A stretch of DNA of 64,000 bases from Fremontodendron californicum (GCA_030761205.1 JAULJL010000024.1:17287122-17351121); one strand, 5' to 3'. Numbered from the stretch's first letter, positions 33,841 through 45,907 are shown. Notes: generated by a model from the letters alone, not told the origin. Program-made: numbers and translations.

Positions 33841-34446
33841 TTAAGCCTATAAATTAAAGTTACATAGTGGAAACCCAACTTAACTGACTGGAGATCCCAA
33901 AATCTAGGTTCAAAGGGGACAACTAAATTATGTTAACTGAGTGTGAGTACTAAAAGAGTTAAACACTCTTATCCATTCCTATGATGATTTAGTGCTGCCT
34001 GCAAAGGAGTTAGGATAAGTTCTGATTTTAATAATTCTTATAGCTTGATAAAATCAAGTGAGGTATTGCAGGATACTCTTAATGAGCAATCACTTATTAT
34101 GAGTAAAAAAACGTGACCACTTCTATGAGAATTGATTAGGCTAAATTCTCTAGAGTACTCATAAGAAACTAGGCAGTGTCCGGGGCCAAAATGGACACAA
34201 CCGTGAGAACTGAAGATGTTCGAAGGGGAATTGTGTGATACCTATTGTCTTGGTTTACACGAAAGGCTGAATAGTTCAAGACATCATGTTCACTAGTTAG
34301 CCGAGTAAATCCGATAGTTATTCACTATGGAAGGTTCAAAGCCAAAAGCTACCTATCTTGATGCAATAACTCTTCAAGGTTTAACTCTTTCATATTCCGA
34401 GTCAGTTCGTCGTTTTAATCAGACAATTTTCATTCATGTGGGGGAT

Positions 34447-34900
34447 TGTTGGATATCAATATATTATTTGGTGTATAAATACGAAATATGTATTCTAATA
34501 CGTAGGTTGTCGTAAGTAGATACACGGTTCATAATTTATGTACATAATTGATATCATGTTTGAATGAGAAATTAATCTCTATGTACCCATTTGAAGAGGA
34601 AGAAAGTTGGTTGATGTTAGTGAATCCCACATAGGATGAACAAAGGCCTAAGCTTGTGGTATTTATAAGCCTTGTTTCCGTGAGGGGTTGGGCCCCAAGG
34701 GGCACCCAAGTTTTGTGGTAGGTGAGGACCTACACAAACTGGGCTAGACCACATGCGCGTCGCCGAGCCGGGCTGGGTCCAACCTTGACTCGATTATCCT
34801 TTCTGTATTCGGAATTTCATATAAGTAATCTGTTCTTTAGTTTTTTAATTTATATTTAATAGCAATGAAATATTGCTAATTACTTAATAAATTGCCAACA
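34447..34900 (+). repeat. 3' LTR of Copia element 3 (short form)
   Basis: 454 bp, TGTTGGATATC to ATTGCCAACA, bounded by the purine tract and by the TAACT duplication. It lacks the internal segment present in the 5' LTR. Confidence 0.88.
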
Positions 34901-34908
34901 TAACTATG

Positions 34909-35098
34909 CTATGTTACTCTGACTCTTTATTTTCCCTGAAATACCCATTTTCCCCACCCATATCCGACACATATTCGGATATGGGTATGGGTATATGATC
35001 CTCCAAATATATGGAAAAATCTTTAAAAAAAATTTGAACATACCTGTGTCGAATACATATCTGTATCTGACACTCACCCCCGAACCCGAGTAACATAG
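34909..35098 (+). mobile_element. ATGTTACTC MITE, copy 3, beside the Copia element 3 LTR
   Basis: 190 bp, CTATGTTACTCTGACTC at the left and CCCGAGTAACATAG at the right. The 8-bp flanks TAACTATG (34901-34908) and GAACTATG (35099-35106) match at seven of eight. The left flank contains the TAACT target duplication of the Copia element ending at 34900. Confidence 0.86.
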
Positions 35099-35536
35099 GA
35101 ACTATGGACCATGGTCCGCATATTTTTCTTGAACTGGTTTTAAGAGTTGCTGCTAATCAGATTCCCATTCTACAATATCTTTTTTATCTTCATTTTCCTT
35201 TATTGCAAGCCATTCACAGCCTCTTAGAACAAGATTGCCAATTATCTAGTACTCATGTTTATTGAGAGGTAAATATTTGTGCAAATGGCATGGTGACTCT
35301 TTTTCAATTTGTCTGTCTGGGTCTTTATGTGTTTGATAACCCATCGTAGGAAGTAAATAGTTTAACTTTTTAATGATTTAATTGGTTTCTTGATAGAGGA
35401 CTTTCTTCACTTGGTTTCTTTTGCATGCTTGCTCCTATTTTAACATCCCCTCTCCATTAAGGAAGTAATAATAATAATAATAAGATTTGAGGGAAGCTTT
35501 TTGTCCCTTATTTTTTATAACTTTACAATATATAGT

Positions 35537-35945
35537 TGGCAACAAGTTTAAAAAAATCGAACTAGAGGTCGAATTGGTTAGATTTTCGATCCAATTGGTT
35601 CAACCAATTGGACAGACCAGTTTGATAAAAAAAAATTAAAAATAATTAAACATTAAATTTAATGTTAAATAATTATTAAATAGAGTTAATAATTAACAAA
35701 AATATGCATTTGGTTTAATGGTATAATCTTTAATACAAAATTAAAGATTCAAATCTCATTAATTACAAATAAAATTTTAAATATATATATAAGACCTGCT
35801 TTTTACCTGCTCAATTCGGTTTTTTTACCGATTTTTTCAGTTTGATAAATATCCAATTTTAATAGACTCATCGGACTAGACAGATCACCGATTCTTGATT
35901 CAACCGATCTGACCGGTCGATTCGATCCCTTTTTTAATCAATGGT
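35537..35945. repeat. CCGGTT/GAACCGGTC-type dispersed repeat, copy 1
   Basis: Starts near GGCAACAAGTTTAAAAAAATCG and ends near CCTTTTTTAATCAATGGTTG. GATCCAATTGGTTCAACCAA and GACCGGTCGATTCGATCCC lie at the two ends and are roughly inverted to each other. It resembles 49800-50165 and, more weakly, 37095-37465. No coding. Confidence 0.55.
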
Positions 35946-36402
35946 TGACAATTGATTTTTGGTTCTTGGCAAGAAAGCTATAAAGCTCAAACATAAATAC
36001 ACCGGAGGACATCTATAAGACTCACACAACTAACAGAGTGAAACAAACTTTCTCTATCATAATTGGCAACTTGTTTTCAAACCTAGAATTCAGATGGAGA
36101 AAAGCAACTTATCTCTTGCTTATAAATAAAGGCTCAAGTGTCATAGGTTTTATATATATACTTGTATGAATAAGCAGTTTACTTCATTTATCATGTACTT
36201 AAATATGCTTTTGTTTCATCAATTTCAATTATGGTTTTGGTGTTTGGTCATGTCTTTTGCACTTGTGGATTTCACTAGGGCAAGTGTTATATATTTTGGG
36301 AAGAAAACTATTCTGAATGGATTGCATATTGGTTTGCTAAGCCCCTGAGATCTTGGCAGGTTCACTGGTGCTAGTATTCTATGTGTTTCTATTTGAGATT
36401 AA

Positions 36403-36765
36403 GGTCCCGTTTAGTATTGCTGTTGGCATAGTTTTTTGAGTCAAAAACTGCGTTTACCGCAAACGCAATATTAAACGGTTAAATATTTTTAGCTTTTGCG
36501 GTTAAAATTATGGTTTGACAACCCAAACCAAAAACCAAGAAAATAAAGCTTTTGCGGTTTGGAAGCTGGTTTTTGGATAAAATGATTTTATTATCCTCAC
36601 ATTTTTAAACTTTTATTATTTTAAACATATCTTTTATTATATTTCAATTTCTCACAGTATTTTTTCACAGTAATATCAAACATTTAAAAAAATTTAAATC
36701 ATATTTTTTCATCACATTTTTTAAAATTTAATCTTTTTCTAACAACTACGTTAAACTAGCCTAAA
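36403..36765. mobile_element. Possible MITE with GTCCCGTTTAGTA ends
   Basis: The left end GGTCCCGTTTAGTATTGC and the reverse complement of the right end (AGGCTAGTTTAACGTAG) are similar. This is a common plant MITE end of GGGCCCGTTTGGTAAC type. No convincing target duplication. Confidence 0.45.
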
Positions 36766-37094
36766 TATTTTTGACCTCAACCTTTTGTGCCTTGGTTCCC
36801 CATATTTATGCTAGTGATTGATTGGTATTAGGTGGGTTGACAATTTGGTCTTAAGCCCAAAGGTTCGGAATCTTTGCACATGGACCTGAATGTACCAATT
36901 CAGCTTGAAGCTTCTTATTACTTGAATTCAACTGAGCAATAATCTTCCAAAATTGATCAACTTGAAGAAGCCCACGACAGAGATCATTATTGGTTCATGA
37001 TTTTTATGGTACATGTGATATTAGACTTCATAACGAGAGGTACTCTTTCTTAATCCCATAAACTTCATCCTTACATCTTAAGATCATGCATGAA

Positions 37095-37465
37095 AAATCG
37101 AATCAAATCGGTTTAATCGAGAATTGAAATCTTATTTAGTTTAATATGGTGTATAAAATCGGGATTCATTGAACTAATAGAAAATCGGTTTAGTTCAACC
37201 AATAAAAACCGAATAAAATCGATAAAAACTTATTTATATATTTTTTCTTTTTTTTTTAAGTAATAAGATTTAAACTTTTAAAATCTTAGTTTTATATTAA
37301 TAATCATACTATTAAATCAAATGTATATTTTTATTAATTATTTACTATATTTATTACTTATATAAATTGTTGTAATTAAATCGGCCAATCCAACCTATCT
37401 AATTGATTGGACTAGTGATCAAAAAATTTATTGGTTTGACTTCTAATTTTTTTTTTTAACTCAAA
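37095..37465. repeat. Dispersed repeat related to 35537-35945 (weak)
   Basis: AATCGGTTTAATCG, TCGGTTTAGTTCAACC and TCGGCCAATCCAACC words frame an AT-rich core with the same order as the other copies. Confidence 0.4.
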
Positions 37466-37779
37466 GATAATGTCTTAAGTTTGAATGGACCCTTTAACAA
37501 TACAATTTTATATTCACTTGCATTTTTGCATACAAATAGGGCTATAAGATTTTTATTTTGAAACATTGGACTATTAAGATTTTTTTTTTTTTTAAAACTT
37601 TGGACTATAAGATCTATTTAGCTACAGTATGTTTGTTGTTGGAAGAGAAAGCTGTTGTATCAAATCAATCCATTGATTTTGTTTTAAAGCTGCAGCATCA
37701 TCGCTTATATGTTTTGACTTGAGTCTAAAGATATTACTGATTTTGCTCCATTTTTACCATTTGAGTTAAGGTCAAGTGA

Positions 37780-37781
<2 letters not shown>

Positions 37782-37832
<51 letters not shown>
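37782..37832. repeat. (TA)n microsatellite
   Basis: About 51 bp of pure TA, with shorter arrays at 37925-37956 and 38049-38061. Confidence 0.92.
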
Positions 37833-37833
<1 letters not shown>

Positions 37834-37839
37834 CAAAAG

Positions 37840-37923
37840 TTGAGATTTTATAACATTTTAAATATAAAAATTACTTATTTCTACTTTTTATTAAATTTTA
37901 AAGGCCCTTTTTAGTCTAAATCA

Positions 37924-37956
<33 letters not shown>

Positions 37957-39640
37957 AGCCCATTTATTTTGTATATTTCTAGAATAGAAAACAAAATTTT
38001 AGTTTTATTTAACAGCTACTCCTCCAAGGAAATCATCATAACTCTATTATATATATATATTTATATAAGAGGAGGCGTCAACTTATATTGATATAAAAAT
38101 AATTAATTTATATAATTTTATAATTGTGTGCACGGATATGTTTTAACAAAACGATTATTGGATTTAGCAATATAATCACATTTATCGTGTACGTAAAGTT
38201 TCGAATCGATCCGATATCTATATCATGTCAATCAAAAATACCATCTTTTTTATATATATTTGACGGTTAAAATATTTTACATCGAATACATAGTTACAAT
38301 TTTTTAATTTACTTGAAATTTGTCGTGCACGATCTAAATGAATAGAATATGAAATACAACGGTAGGATAAACAAATATATAAATCGTGTAAAAAATTATA
38401 AAAGCATATAAAACTAATTAATTTTACACCAATATAAATTGATCCCTCCTCTTTTTCTCTCTCTATATATACATATATGTTTGAATCATAATCTTCAATT
38501 CTGTTTTCAGTTGAAATCGAGTTAAGCTGATTACTCGACGTGTGGATAGGTCTAGACTCTAGTGTAGACGTGTAAAGGTTGAGGTTGTGTTGCATATGAA
38601 GGAAAGACGTAATGAGCAATTGGGCGGTGGCCCCTAACAATTAGACCACAATCACAAATAAGCAAAAGATGGAATGGGCGGAGGGCAGTTAAATAGATTT
38701 GTACGAATAACATCCTCCATGATTCAATTATATTTTATATTGGTTAACTCATTAATTTTACTTAAGAAAAATACAAAACACCTTTAAGTGTGAACCAAAA
38801 TGATACATTTTGAGTTGGAAATATTTTGATAATTTAAGTGAATGAATTTAGGGTTCGTCTTTGATACATTGGTAGTGAAGCTTTTAATTCTACAAATGGA
38901 ATTAAAAATCTCTCATATGTCCCTTTTTTTTTTTTTTTACTATATTTAAAGAGTATGTGTTACCCTTTTACCCCTACCTGGAGAATCTAAAAATCATAAT
39001 GCTATAACTCTTATAAAAATAATATGAAAGTTGAAAACAAACCACATCATGCTAAATGTTTAAAAAAAACACATATTAGTGAAAACTTGGAACCACTAAA
39101 AGTTTTAGTGTAATTTATTCAATAAAAATTTAAGGAAAAGGGAAGAACATTGTTTTGTTTCTTTTATATGTTAAGCAATAACTATTCTAAATATAGGTTA
39201 AAAAAACTAAAATAAAGTGCAGGAAAAAAATGAAAAATATGAGGAAGGAATATTCGAGACAAGAAAAAAAAAAAAAAAAGTGTATATGTGGGGAATTCAA
39301 ATCAATTTGCTTTTTCCTACTTTTGCTTTTTATGTTTTTGTTATCAAAATTTCAATCATACATTAGAAGGTGGTGGTGGGGAAGAGAAGAATAAGATGGA
39401 TTGGATACTATTTATTACTAACGGATGGTGTAAAAGGAAAGGTTAATCCTTTTTGGGTGTTTGGTTGCTTTGAATCTCATGCCAATTGCTATGCCTTGGA
39501 GAATGTCGGGTGCCTTTAATTAAAAGTGATGACAATGTTTCCAACGGCTACTCTTTGTTTTTTTGTTTCTAAAATTCAAAGGTGAAAGGAAAATTTATTG
39601 ATTCTATGACAAGGGAGGGTCACATGGATAAAAAGCACAT
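37840..39640. other. AT-rich intergenic DNA without gene
   Basis: Apart from A/T homopolymers and short TA arrays I see no element ends and no credible open frame. The 140-codon minus-strand frame at 38218-38640 has no recognisable motif. Confidence 0.5.
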
Positions 39641-39649
39641 CTTACTAAA

Positions 39650-39965
39650 ATGTTTAGATCTGTTTATGAATCAAGCCGAATTGAGTCGGGTTTAAATATT
39701 ATACAAATCTATATAAGTTCATCCAAATTTATATATAAAAGGACTGATATCCTTTTTAAAAATAATCGATCCCTCTTGAAAATTTATATTATTAATAGTA
39801 AAACAAGTTGGACTAGCAGGGTCTGGGCAAAAAATATCATGCCCAAGACCCAACTGTTTTTTAATTAATGGATCTCGTTTTTTTGTCCAAGCTCGTTTTT
39901 TGGATTCAATATTTCTGTTCAAACTCTTCCAAATATCAAGAGGACCTTTAGATTTGAACGGATAA
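39650..39965. repeat. Dispersed repeat, copy 1 of a pair (other copy 44465-44990)
   Basis: Shared phrases in the same order in both copies: GAGTCGGGTTTAAATAT/AAGTCGGGTTCATATCAG, TTTTGTCCAAGCTCGTTTTT/TTTTGTCCAAATTCATTTTT, TTGGATTCAATATTTCTGTT/CAGACCTAATATTTTTGTC and TTCCAAATATCAAGAGGACC/TTCCTAAATATCAGATGAAT. Non-coding and of unknown class. Confidence 0.6.
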
Positions 39966-40351
39966 TCCTATTCTTGAACATTTTTACAAATGTCCACCTC
40001 CGTGCACTATTTATTTAGCTCCGAAATTACACCACCATGTTCAAATGCTTTGAGTCTAGAGTTAAACTAAATTGATTGCAACACCAAAAATTTGTTTGAT
40101 TCATTCAAATTCGAATTTCCATTCAATATGAAAATTTAACAATTTGAATTTGTCTAATCCAAAACTGAACTAATTTAAGTTTGAAATACCTTGAATTTGA
40201 ACAACATGAACATCTATTATTATGATTTTTGAATCTTTAGGATCCAAGAGACTTTTTTAAATAGTTTAGGGATAATTTGGTCCTACTATAAATAAAAAAA
40301 AAAATCAATGATGTATTTTTTTAAAGATTTTTAGATGTTTCTTTTTTTTTT

Positions 40352-40680
40352 TTAAATGATGTATTTAATGGGATTGGTCCGTACGTTGACTCGCAGGTCT
40401 ATTTAGGATCCGTACCCGATCCGTTCGGAAAAAAAAAATTAATAATTAATTTTTTTTTTAATTGATGTATTTAAAGTGATTGATTCGTATGTTGACTCGC
40501 GGGTCGATTTAGGATTCGTATTTCACTGGTACGAAAAAAAGTTAAACATTTTTTTATTACTATTTTATTTAAATGATATATTTAAAGGGATTGATCCATA
40601 CGTTAATCCGCGAATCATTTTTGAATTCGTACCCGACCCGTTTGAAAAAAAAATTAAAAAAAAATAATTTTATTAATTAT
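40352..40680. repeat. Tandem repeat, about three units of 105-115 bp
   Basis: Each unit contains (G)ATGTATTTAA(A/T)GG, then GATTG(G/A)TCCGTACGTTGAC-like sequence, then a TTTAGGATCCGTACCCGATCC-like stretch and an A/T tract. Units begin near 40357, 40463 and 40574 and have diverged. Confidence 0.75.
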
Positions 40681-40895
40681 TTTTAATCTTTTTATTTTGA
40701 CATTTAAGATCCGTACACAAGACACGCATATGAGCCGCAATCGTGTTCAAACTCAAAAAGTTTTCAGCGAGTAATGATTAAAACGAATCACTTATAGTGT
40801 CTCTTTAGTTGGTTTTAGAATGTCAATTTTATAGCTATTGGAAGGGTTAATTATTAAATTCAATAAATGAAGTAAAAAAAAATTAAAGAAATTAA

Positions 40896-43331
40896 TGTTA
40901 GTATATATCTTAGAATCAATCAGATTGGACAAGAAATATACAGTTAATAATCTATCACTATTCTTTAGTGATACATGGTTTTTTTTCATATTAGTACGAT
41001 AATAAATAGTTATTAAGTACTAATTGGATGAAGATCATGGAACATAATGGTCTTGTAAAAGAATTATAATTCTGAGATCCTTATGCATCAAAGTCATGTT
41101 CCTAAAACTATTCTTGATCATCGTATTTCCAAGACGGAGTATTGGCAACTCAAAAACTAGTAAATGTTAAGTCTTCTTACTTGTGAAGTAAATAATCGAT
41201 CTCATGGGTTGGAGTATAAAGGATACTTAGGATAGCATGTAAGTGCTTGTTTGTTTAATAAGTTTACTGAACATGACTCGCTGTGAAAACTCCTTTTGGT
41301 ATTGTCACTCTAGTGTCTATGGAAATGTTCTCACGCGCTAGTTGTGTAAATAGTCCTCTGACTTGTGATACTAGGTCATCTTGTATGGAGAGTGTCATGC
41401 TTTGATTTCATTCGAACGAGTCCTAAGAAGGGATGATTTCGAGTATGCATGAAGCATACGAAGGTGGATGAGCGATCCTAAAAGGATTCACCACTCCAAG
41501 TGACATTGGAAGATATATCTCATATGTTCTTGGCTTGGGTTAACTAGATAAAGTCTTTAGCCAAAGCACGATGAATTTAGGAGAAATTGTTTCTCTAAAT
41601 TCATAAGGTTAACCATAAGCTGCAATAACTAATATGGATTGATTACATGAGTAGACACTATAACATGCTCATGATCTTTCCAGGATATTTGGTGAAAATA
41701 CCGAATTACACTGATAGGATGGTTACATAAAGGTTTCAAAAAGGTCATCTTGACTTTTCAACATTTGGGCGGTCATGATGCATTGCTAAATGTCGCTCAT
41801 GATCTATGTTTAATTATAAATTGTAAGCTATGTTGAAAAACGTAGATTATAATTTATGCTCATTGCCAACATGTTGGGAACCTAATGGGTCACACACAAT
41901 AAGACGGTTTATTGGATTAAACTTGAGATTTAATTAAATTGGACTTAATTGAATAAAAGGTTAAATTTGGAGGACTTAATTGAATAAGTTCAATTAAGGT
42001 TAAATTAAGACATAATTTGGATTTGGGAAATCCAAATAAGAATATCTTAATATTACATTATGGATAAGCTTCTCTTAACAAGACATTGTTTAAATGTAAA
42101 CATGTCTTAAGATAAGTTGTCTTGGCAAAAATTTGAAGTTGTCCAAAAGGAAAAAAAGTTTCTCGTCTTCGAGGAATTTTATTGTGAATCAAATTTGTCT
42201 TCTCGTATTTCACTAAATCGAACATTGCCTCAATTATGTCTAAATTCGAGCTCGACACTAAGAGTTAGTGTTTGACTAGGACTCTAAGACTTGCTAGGTG
42301 AAAGAGTTTCACTTGAGTAAAGAGTCTGATTATGAATCAAACTCTGTTAAATCGGGCTGGCCGAATCCTATCAGGATTCTTAGAGGTTAATCGAATCAAA
42401 CTCTTCTACCTTAGGGAGTGTGTGACCGGCCAATGTATGTAGACATAATGTGGGATAGGTTCGGTCATGGCTTTAAGAGTTAGAGTTTTGGTTGAAATAG
42501 GGAGCTTGAGGATGAAAGAGTTTTACCTCTTGTGTTTGAACTAAACTCCTAAGCTTCCTATCTATCCTTTGTCAACTGGATGTGGACACACTTTGGGGTA
42601 GGTTCGGCCAAGCTTTCTAAGTGTTAGAAGTTGGGCTAAACCATAACTCTTGATAGAGGAAGAGTTGCTCTTGTGATAGGAGTTTTAAAGTAGTTTAAAT
42701 TGTATCATATTATCTTTTAAGTGTGGTCGGCCATAGCATGCTTGTGTAAGTGTTATTGTGCAAGTGTGAAACTGTTTTTACTTGAGAGAAAATTTGTTTT
42801 CCCTTGAGAGAAAAAGAGAAAGAGGATTCGGCCTAGGGTGAGTACCAAGCTACCGCTCATTGTTCTTCACCTCTTCATTGTTTCTTTATTTTTCTGTACA
42901 CCTTTAGAATTGTTCTATAGATTCGACCCTTGAAAGAAAAAAGGAACTCAACCTTTTGATTTAGACCGTGTTGTCTTCCAACTAGCATTGGAGAATCCCC
43001 AAGCCTTGAGAAGGCTCCAACATCCGTTCATGTGGATCACCGTCGGAGGCAGTGCACTTGTGCTTCTCGTGGCCTAGGAGAAATCTTGCAATGACCATTC
43101 CGTTGCAGTGTTCGAGTAAAGAAAGACAAATTCAAAGTTACGAGTCTTTGAGTAGGTATGATCATAAGATGTTCGAATTTTTTTTTAAATTGCATATGAT
43201 CACATGTAAGTCACAACCTAATGATCTCGAGGGAATCTGGTTGCTTCTTTGTTTAAATCTTTCGCTGCGTTTATTATTTTATGTTATATTTATGCTTATT
43301 GTAATATGCATGAGGTCGGGATTTCCCAACA
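40896..43331 (+). mobile_element. Long solo-LTR-like repeat A (about 2.4 kb)
   Basis: TGTTAG ... TTTCCCAACA. It shares ordered non-coding blocks with 56346-58005: TCCTTATGCATCAA, AAGTTTACTGAACATG, AGTGTCTATGG, GACTTGTGATACTAGGTCATC, TTGCCAACATGTT, CCTAATGGGTCACACACA. The block position relative to the left end is the same in both copies (CCTAATGGGTCACAC about 985 bp in), which fixes the start. No coding domain was seen. Target duplication is unclear (AGAAA follows the right end; AGAAA lies four bases from the left end). Confidence 0.65.
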
Positions 43332-43424
43332 AGAAATTCATGCCAACAACAATAATTTGCCATTGTTGATAGTAAATTTAAAAATAAAAATAAAAATAAA
43401 AAAAAAGTAAAGAAATTGTTTGCA

Positions 43425-43578
43425 TTTTTTGGTTTTTTTTTTTTTTTTTTTTTGTGCAAAGGAAGTCATAGTCTGAAAATAGGAGAAGGGTTGTAAATGC
43501 AAGGATTTGAACCCCAGATCTGTTGGATGTCACCTCTTAAAGATGACTTTATGAACCAACTAGATTAAGCCCAATTTT
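43425..43578 (-). mobile_element. tRNA-derived SINE with poly(A) tail
   Basis: Reading the minus strand, a tRNA-like head carries an A-box-like TAATCTAGTTGG (43557-43568) and a B box GGGTTCAAATCC (43503-43514). A short body and a poly(A) run (about 43433-43453) follow. The flanks TGCAAATAATTT (43579-43590) and TGCAAACAATTT (43413-43424), read on the minus strand, match at 11 of 12 bases, as expected of a LINE-mobilised SINE. The total is about 154 bp. Confidence 0.78.
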
Positions 43579-44051
43579 AAATTATTTGCAATTGTAAGCA
43601 TGGTATAGCTAACTAGAAATAAAAATAAAAAAATTAATAATAGGGCAATGAAATGGTGGGAAATATATATCTCCTTTGAGTTAGAGTTCATCATTATGAT
43701 AAGCCTTAATTTGTTGGGTGTCAGGGTATTGATGAATAGATATACAACATTATGAATATTGATGATTTTATAGATAGGCAGTTGCTCTTTGCTTGGAGCA
43801 TAAATTTGCAGAAATTTGTCCACCAAAATTAGTGTTACTGTGGTCCATCACACATGAACTATATGTAATATGTAAAGCTAAGGTTTCCATCCTATTCACA
43901 GCAGGCATTCATGAAAGCAACAAATCCCTTGTACTAGGTAATCTCATAAGATGAACAGAAATTTCCATTTTCTCAAAAGTTGAAGCTTAAGGAACATTTT
44001 TAGTTTTAAGAAGAAGGAACATAAGCATGATGATCCCACTCCACTCCTTGT

Positions 44052-44260
44052 CATAGTTCTAAATCGCAGTCGCAGATTTTATTGTGGATGCGGTTGCGGA
44101 TGTTACGTAATGCATCGTGGTTGTCGCGGATGTGAATTTGATAATGTTTCAAGAAGAAATTTAATAATTCCACGGACATTATGTAACGAATAAAATGCAG
44201 TGCGAAAATTTTAATTTCTTTTACGTCGTGATCTCGTAACGACCTTATTTTAAAACTATG
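44052..44260. mobile_element. MITE, 209 bp, with perfect 8-bp duplication CTCCTTGT
   Basis: Ends CATAGTTCTAAATCGC and, as reverse complement, CATAGTTTTAAAATAAG. CTCCTTGT flanks both sides (44044-44051 and 44261-44268). The interior holds GCAGTCGCAG, GTGGATGCGG and TTGTCGCGGATG words. The 8-bp duplication suggests the hAT superfamily. Confidence 0.85.
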
Positions 44261-44464
44261 CTCCTTGTTATTAAGTAGGCTAAAGTAAAAGGACTATTGA
44301 TCTGAAAGAGAGAAAAGGATAAAGCAGTAGTAACGTAACCTGATGATGATATGAAGTTAGCAAGAATGAATGATATATCGATCGACACACTCTGTCATTG
44401 CTGGTGGTTGTGGTGGTTGTGATATATTCCATTCATTATTTTTGGCTGCACATAACTAGAAATT

Positions 44465-44990
44465 TTCATAAGTCGAGTCAAGTCGGGTTCATATCAGGTT
44501 TAAGTATGAGATCAATTATTTATTTTTTTGTCCAAGTCCGATCCGATCCAATCTGATCTGATAATTTGAGTCTCAAATTTTGTTCAAATTTGTAAATGGA
44601 TAGTTTAGACTCGTCAATATTTTTTTTTTTTAATTAAAAAAATGTTATTTTTTATTTATCTTTAAAATTTTATTTTTATTTTCTTTGATTGAATTTTAAA
44701 ACATAAATGTCTTAATATATTTTCTAATGTCTACACTATAATATTATATATATTTATGATTTATACGGTATAAATTATGTAATATATATAAATATAAAAT
44801 GATATATATTATATAATTAAAAAATAGGTCGGCTCAGACTTTTAATATTGGAACTAAGGCCTTTTTTTAAAAAAACATACCTCATTTTTTGTCCAAATTC
44901 ATTTTTCAGACCTAATATTTTTGTCCGAGTCTTCCTAAATATCAGATGAATCTTCAAATTTAGATGGATAATATGATCCATGGAAGGTCT
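44465..44990. repeat. Dispersed repeat, copy 2 of the pair with 39650-39965
   Basis: Same ordered phrases as the first copy, around an AT-rich core. It begins TAAGTCGAGTCAAGTCGG and ends near ATGATCCATGGAAGGTC. Confidence 0.6.
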
Positions 44991-45907
44991 ACACATAATA
45001 CACTAATTGTTAAAATATTTTTATCATTTTTTTTTAAGGATATCAAATTAGCTTGAATATATAATTAATTAATTATAAAGTTGTTGCGTGAGAGTGAGAT
45101 GAGGATGAAAAGGGGAACACTACCAGAAACTACTTGAGCAGTGGCGGAAAAATCCGTCACAGAATGCTATAAATCTGTCACTGTTGTAATTTAGTGACGG
45201 AACTAGTGACGGATTTTTTTCAACACGAATACCCCCCTCACTGATAATACCGTCACAAAGTTGACTGATTCCGTCACTAAATTTGTGACGGTTTTTCCGT
45301 CACAAGCTTTTAAATATCTATCACCGTTTTTTTTGTTGACTCGAGTATCTGCCCGTCACCATATTCCTCCACAGACGTTAAAATCCGTTATTATTTTCTG
45401 TCACAATTTGAAATTCTGTCACAAACATACTATCACAAATTTTTGTCTCGTATAAATTCCGTCACTATTTCTATCACAATTTTAATTTTTTCATAAATAT
45501 ACTGTCATAATTTTTTGTCTCGTATAAATTTACAATCTGTCACTGTTTCTGTCACAAATTGTCTCATTCCATCACAAATTATAAACATCTGTCACTATCT
45601 ATCACAATTCCTGTCATAATTTTATAATCTGTCACAAAATCCTGTTACAAATCATTCCACCACTAAAAAAACAACCACAACCAAGCAAATCAACCACAAT
45701 CAAAATTCATCACAAAAAATCTACTAAGAGTACTTAATTAATTTAACCATTAAATATAATAAAGTAGTTCATAGGTTAAACTATATCGGGATGATAGGTA
45801 AAATAGTCCTAACCTATTATCAATCGTACTTGAACCATAAATATTAGTTAAGATAAATATTAAAAGTTTGAAAATATTCATTAAAGCATACTTCAAATCA
45901 AGTATGA

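Larger units (their letters stand above)
26328..34900 (+). mobile_element. Copia element 3: decayed Ty1/Copia retrotransposon with a Gypsy fragment inside
   Basis: Both LTRs start TGTTGGATATC; the 3' one ends GCCAACA. The target duplication TAACT is perfect (26323-26327 and 34901-34905). The 3' LTR follows a purine tract (GTGGGGGAT, 34438-34446). Gag, protease, integrase and RNaseH remnants lie at 30957-33840 with many stops. Most of RT is missing. The expected primer-binding site after the 5' LTR is not recognisable. The leader (27246-30950) is full of (TA)n and contains the Gypsy fragment at 28386-30881. Confidence 0.9.

Noticed and set aside
36090..36348. Possible small secreted peptide gene (60-codon frame at 36166)
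   Set aside because: Hydrophobic by AT-rich composition, with no start context or cysteine pattern that would support it.
38218..38640. 140-codon minus-strand frame
   Set aside because: No recognisable domain, no homologous motif, in AT-rich DNA; judged a chance frame.
43499..43572. A functional tRNA gene on the minus strand
   Set aside because: A and B boxes are present but no cloverleaf could be drawn, and a poly(A) tail and target duplication follow; a SINE explains it better.
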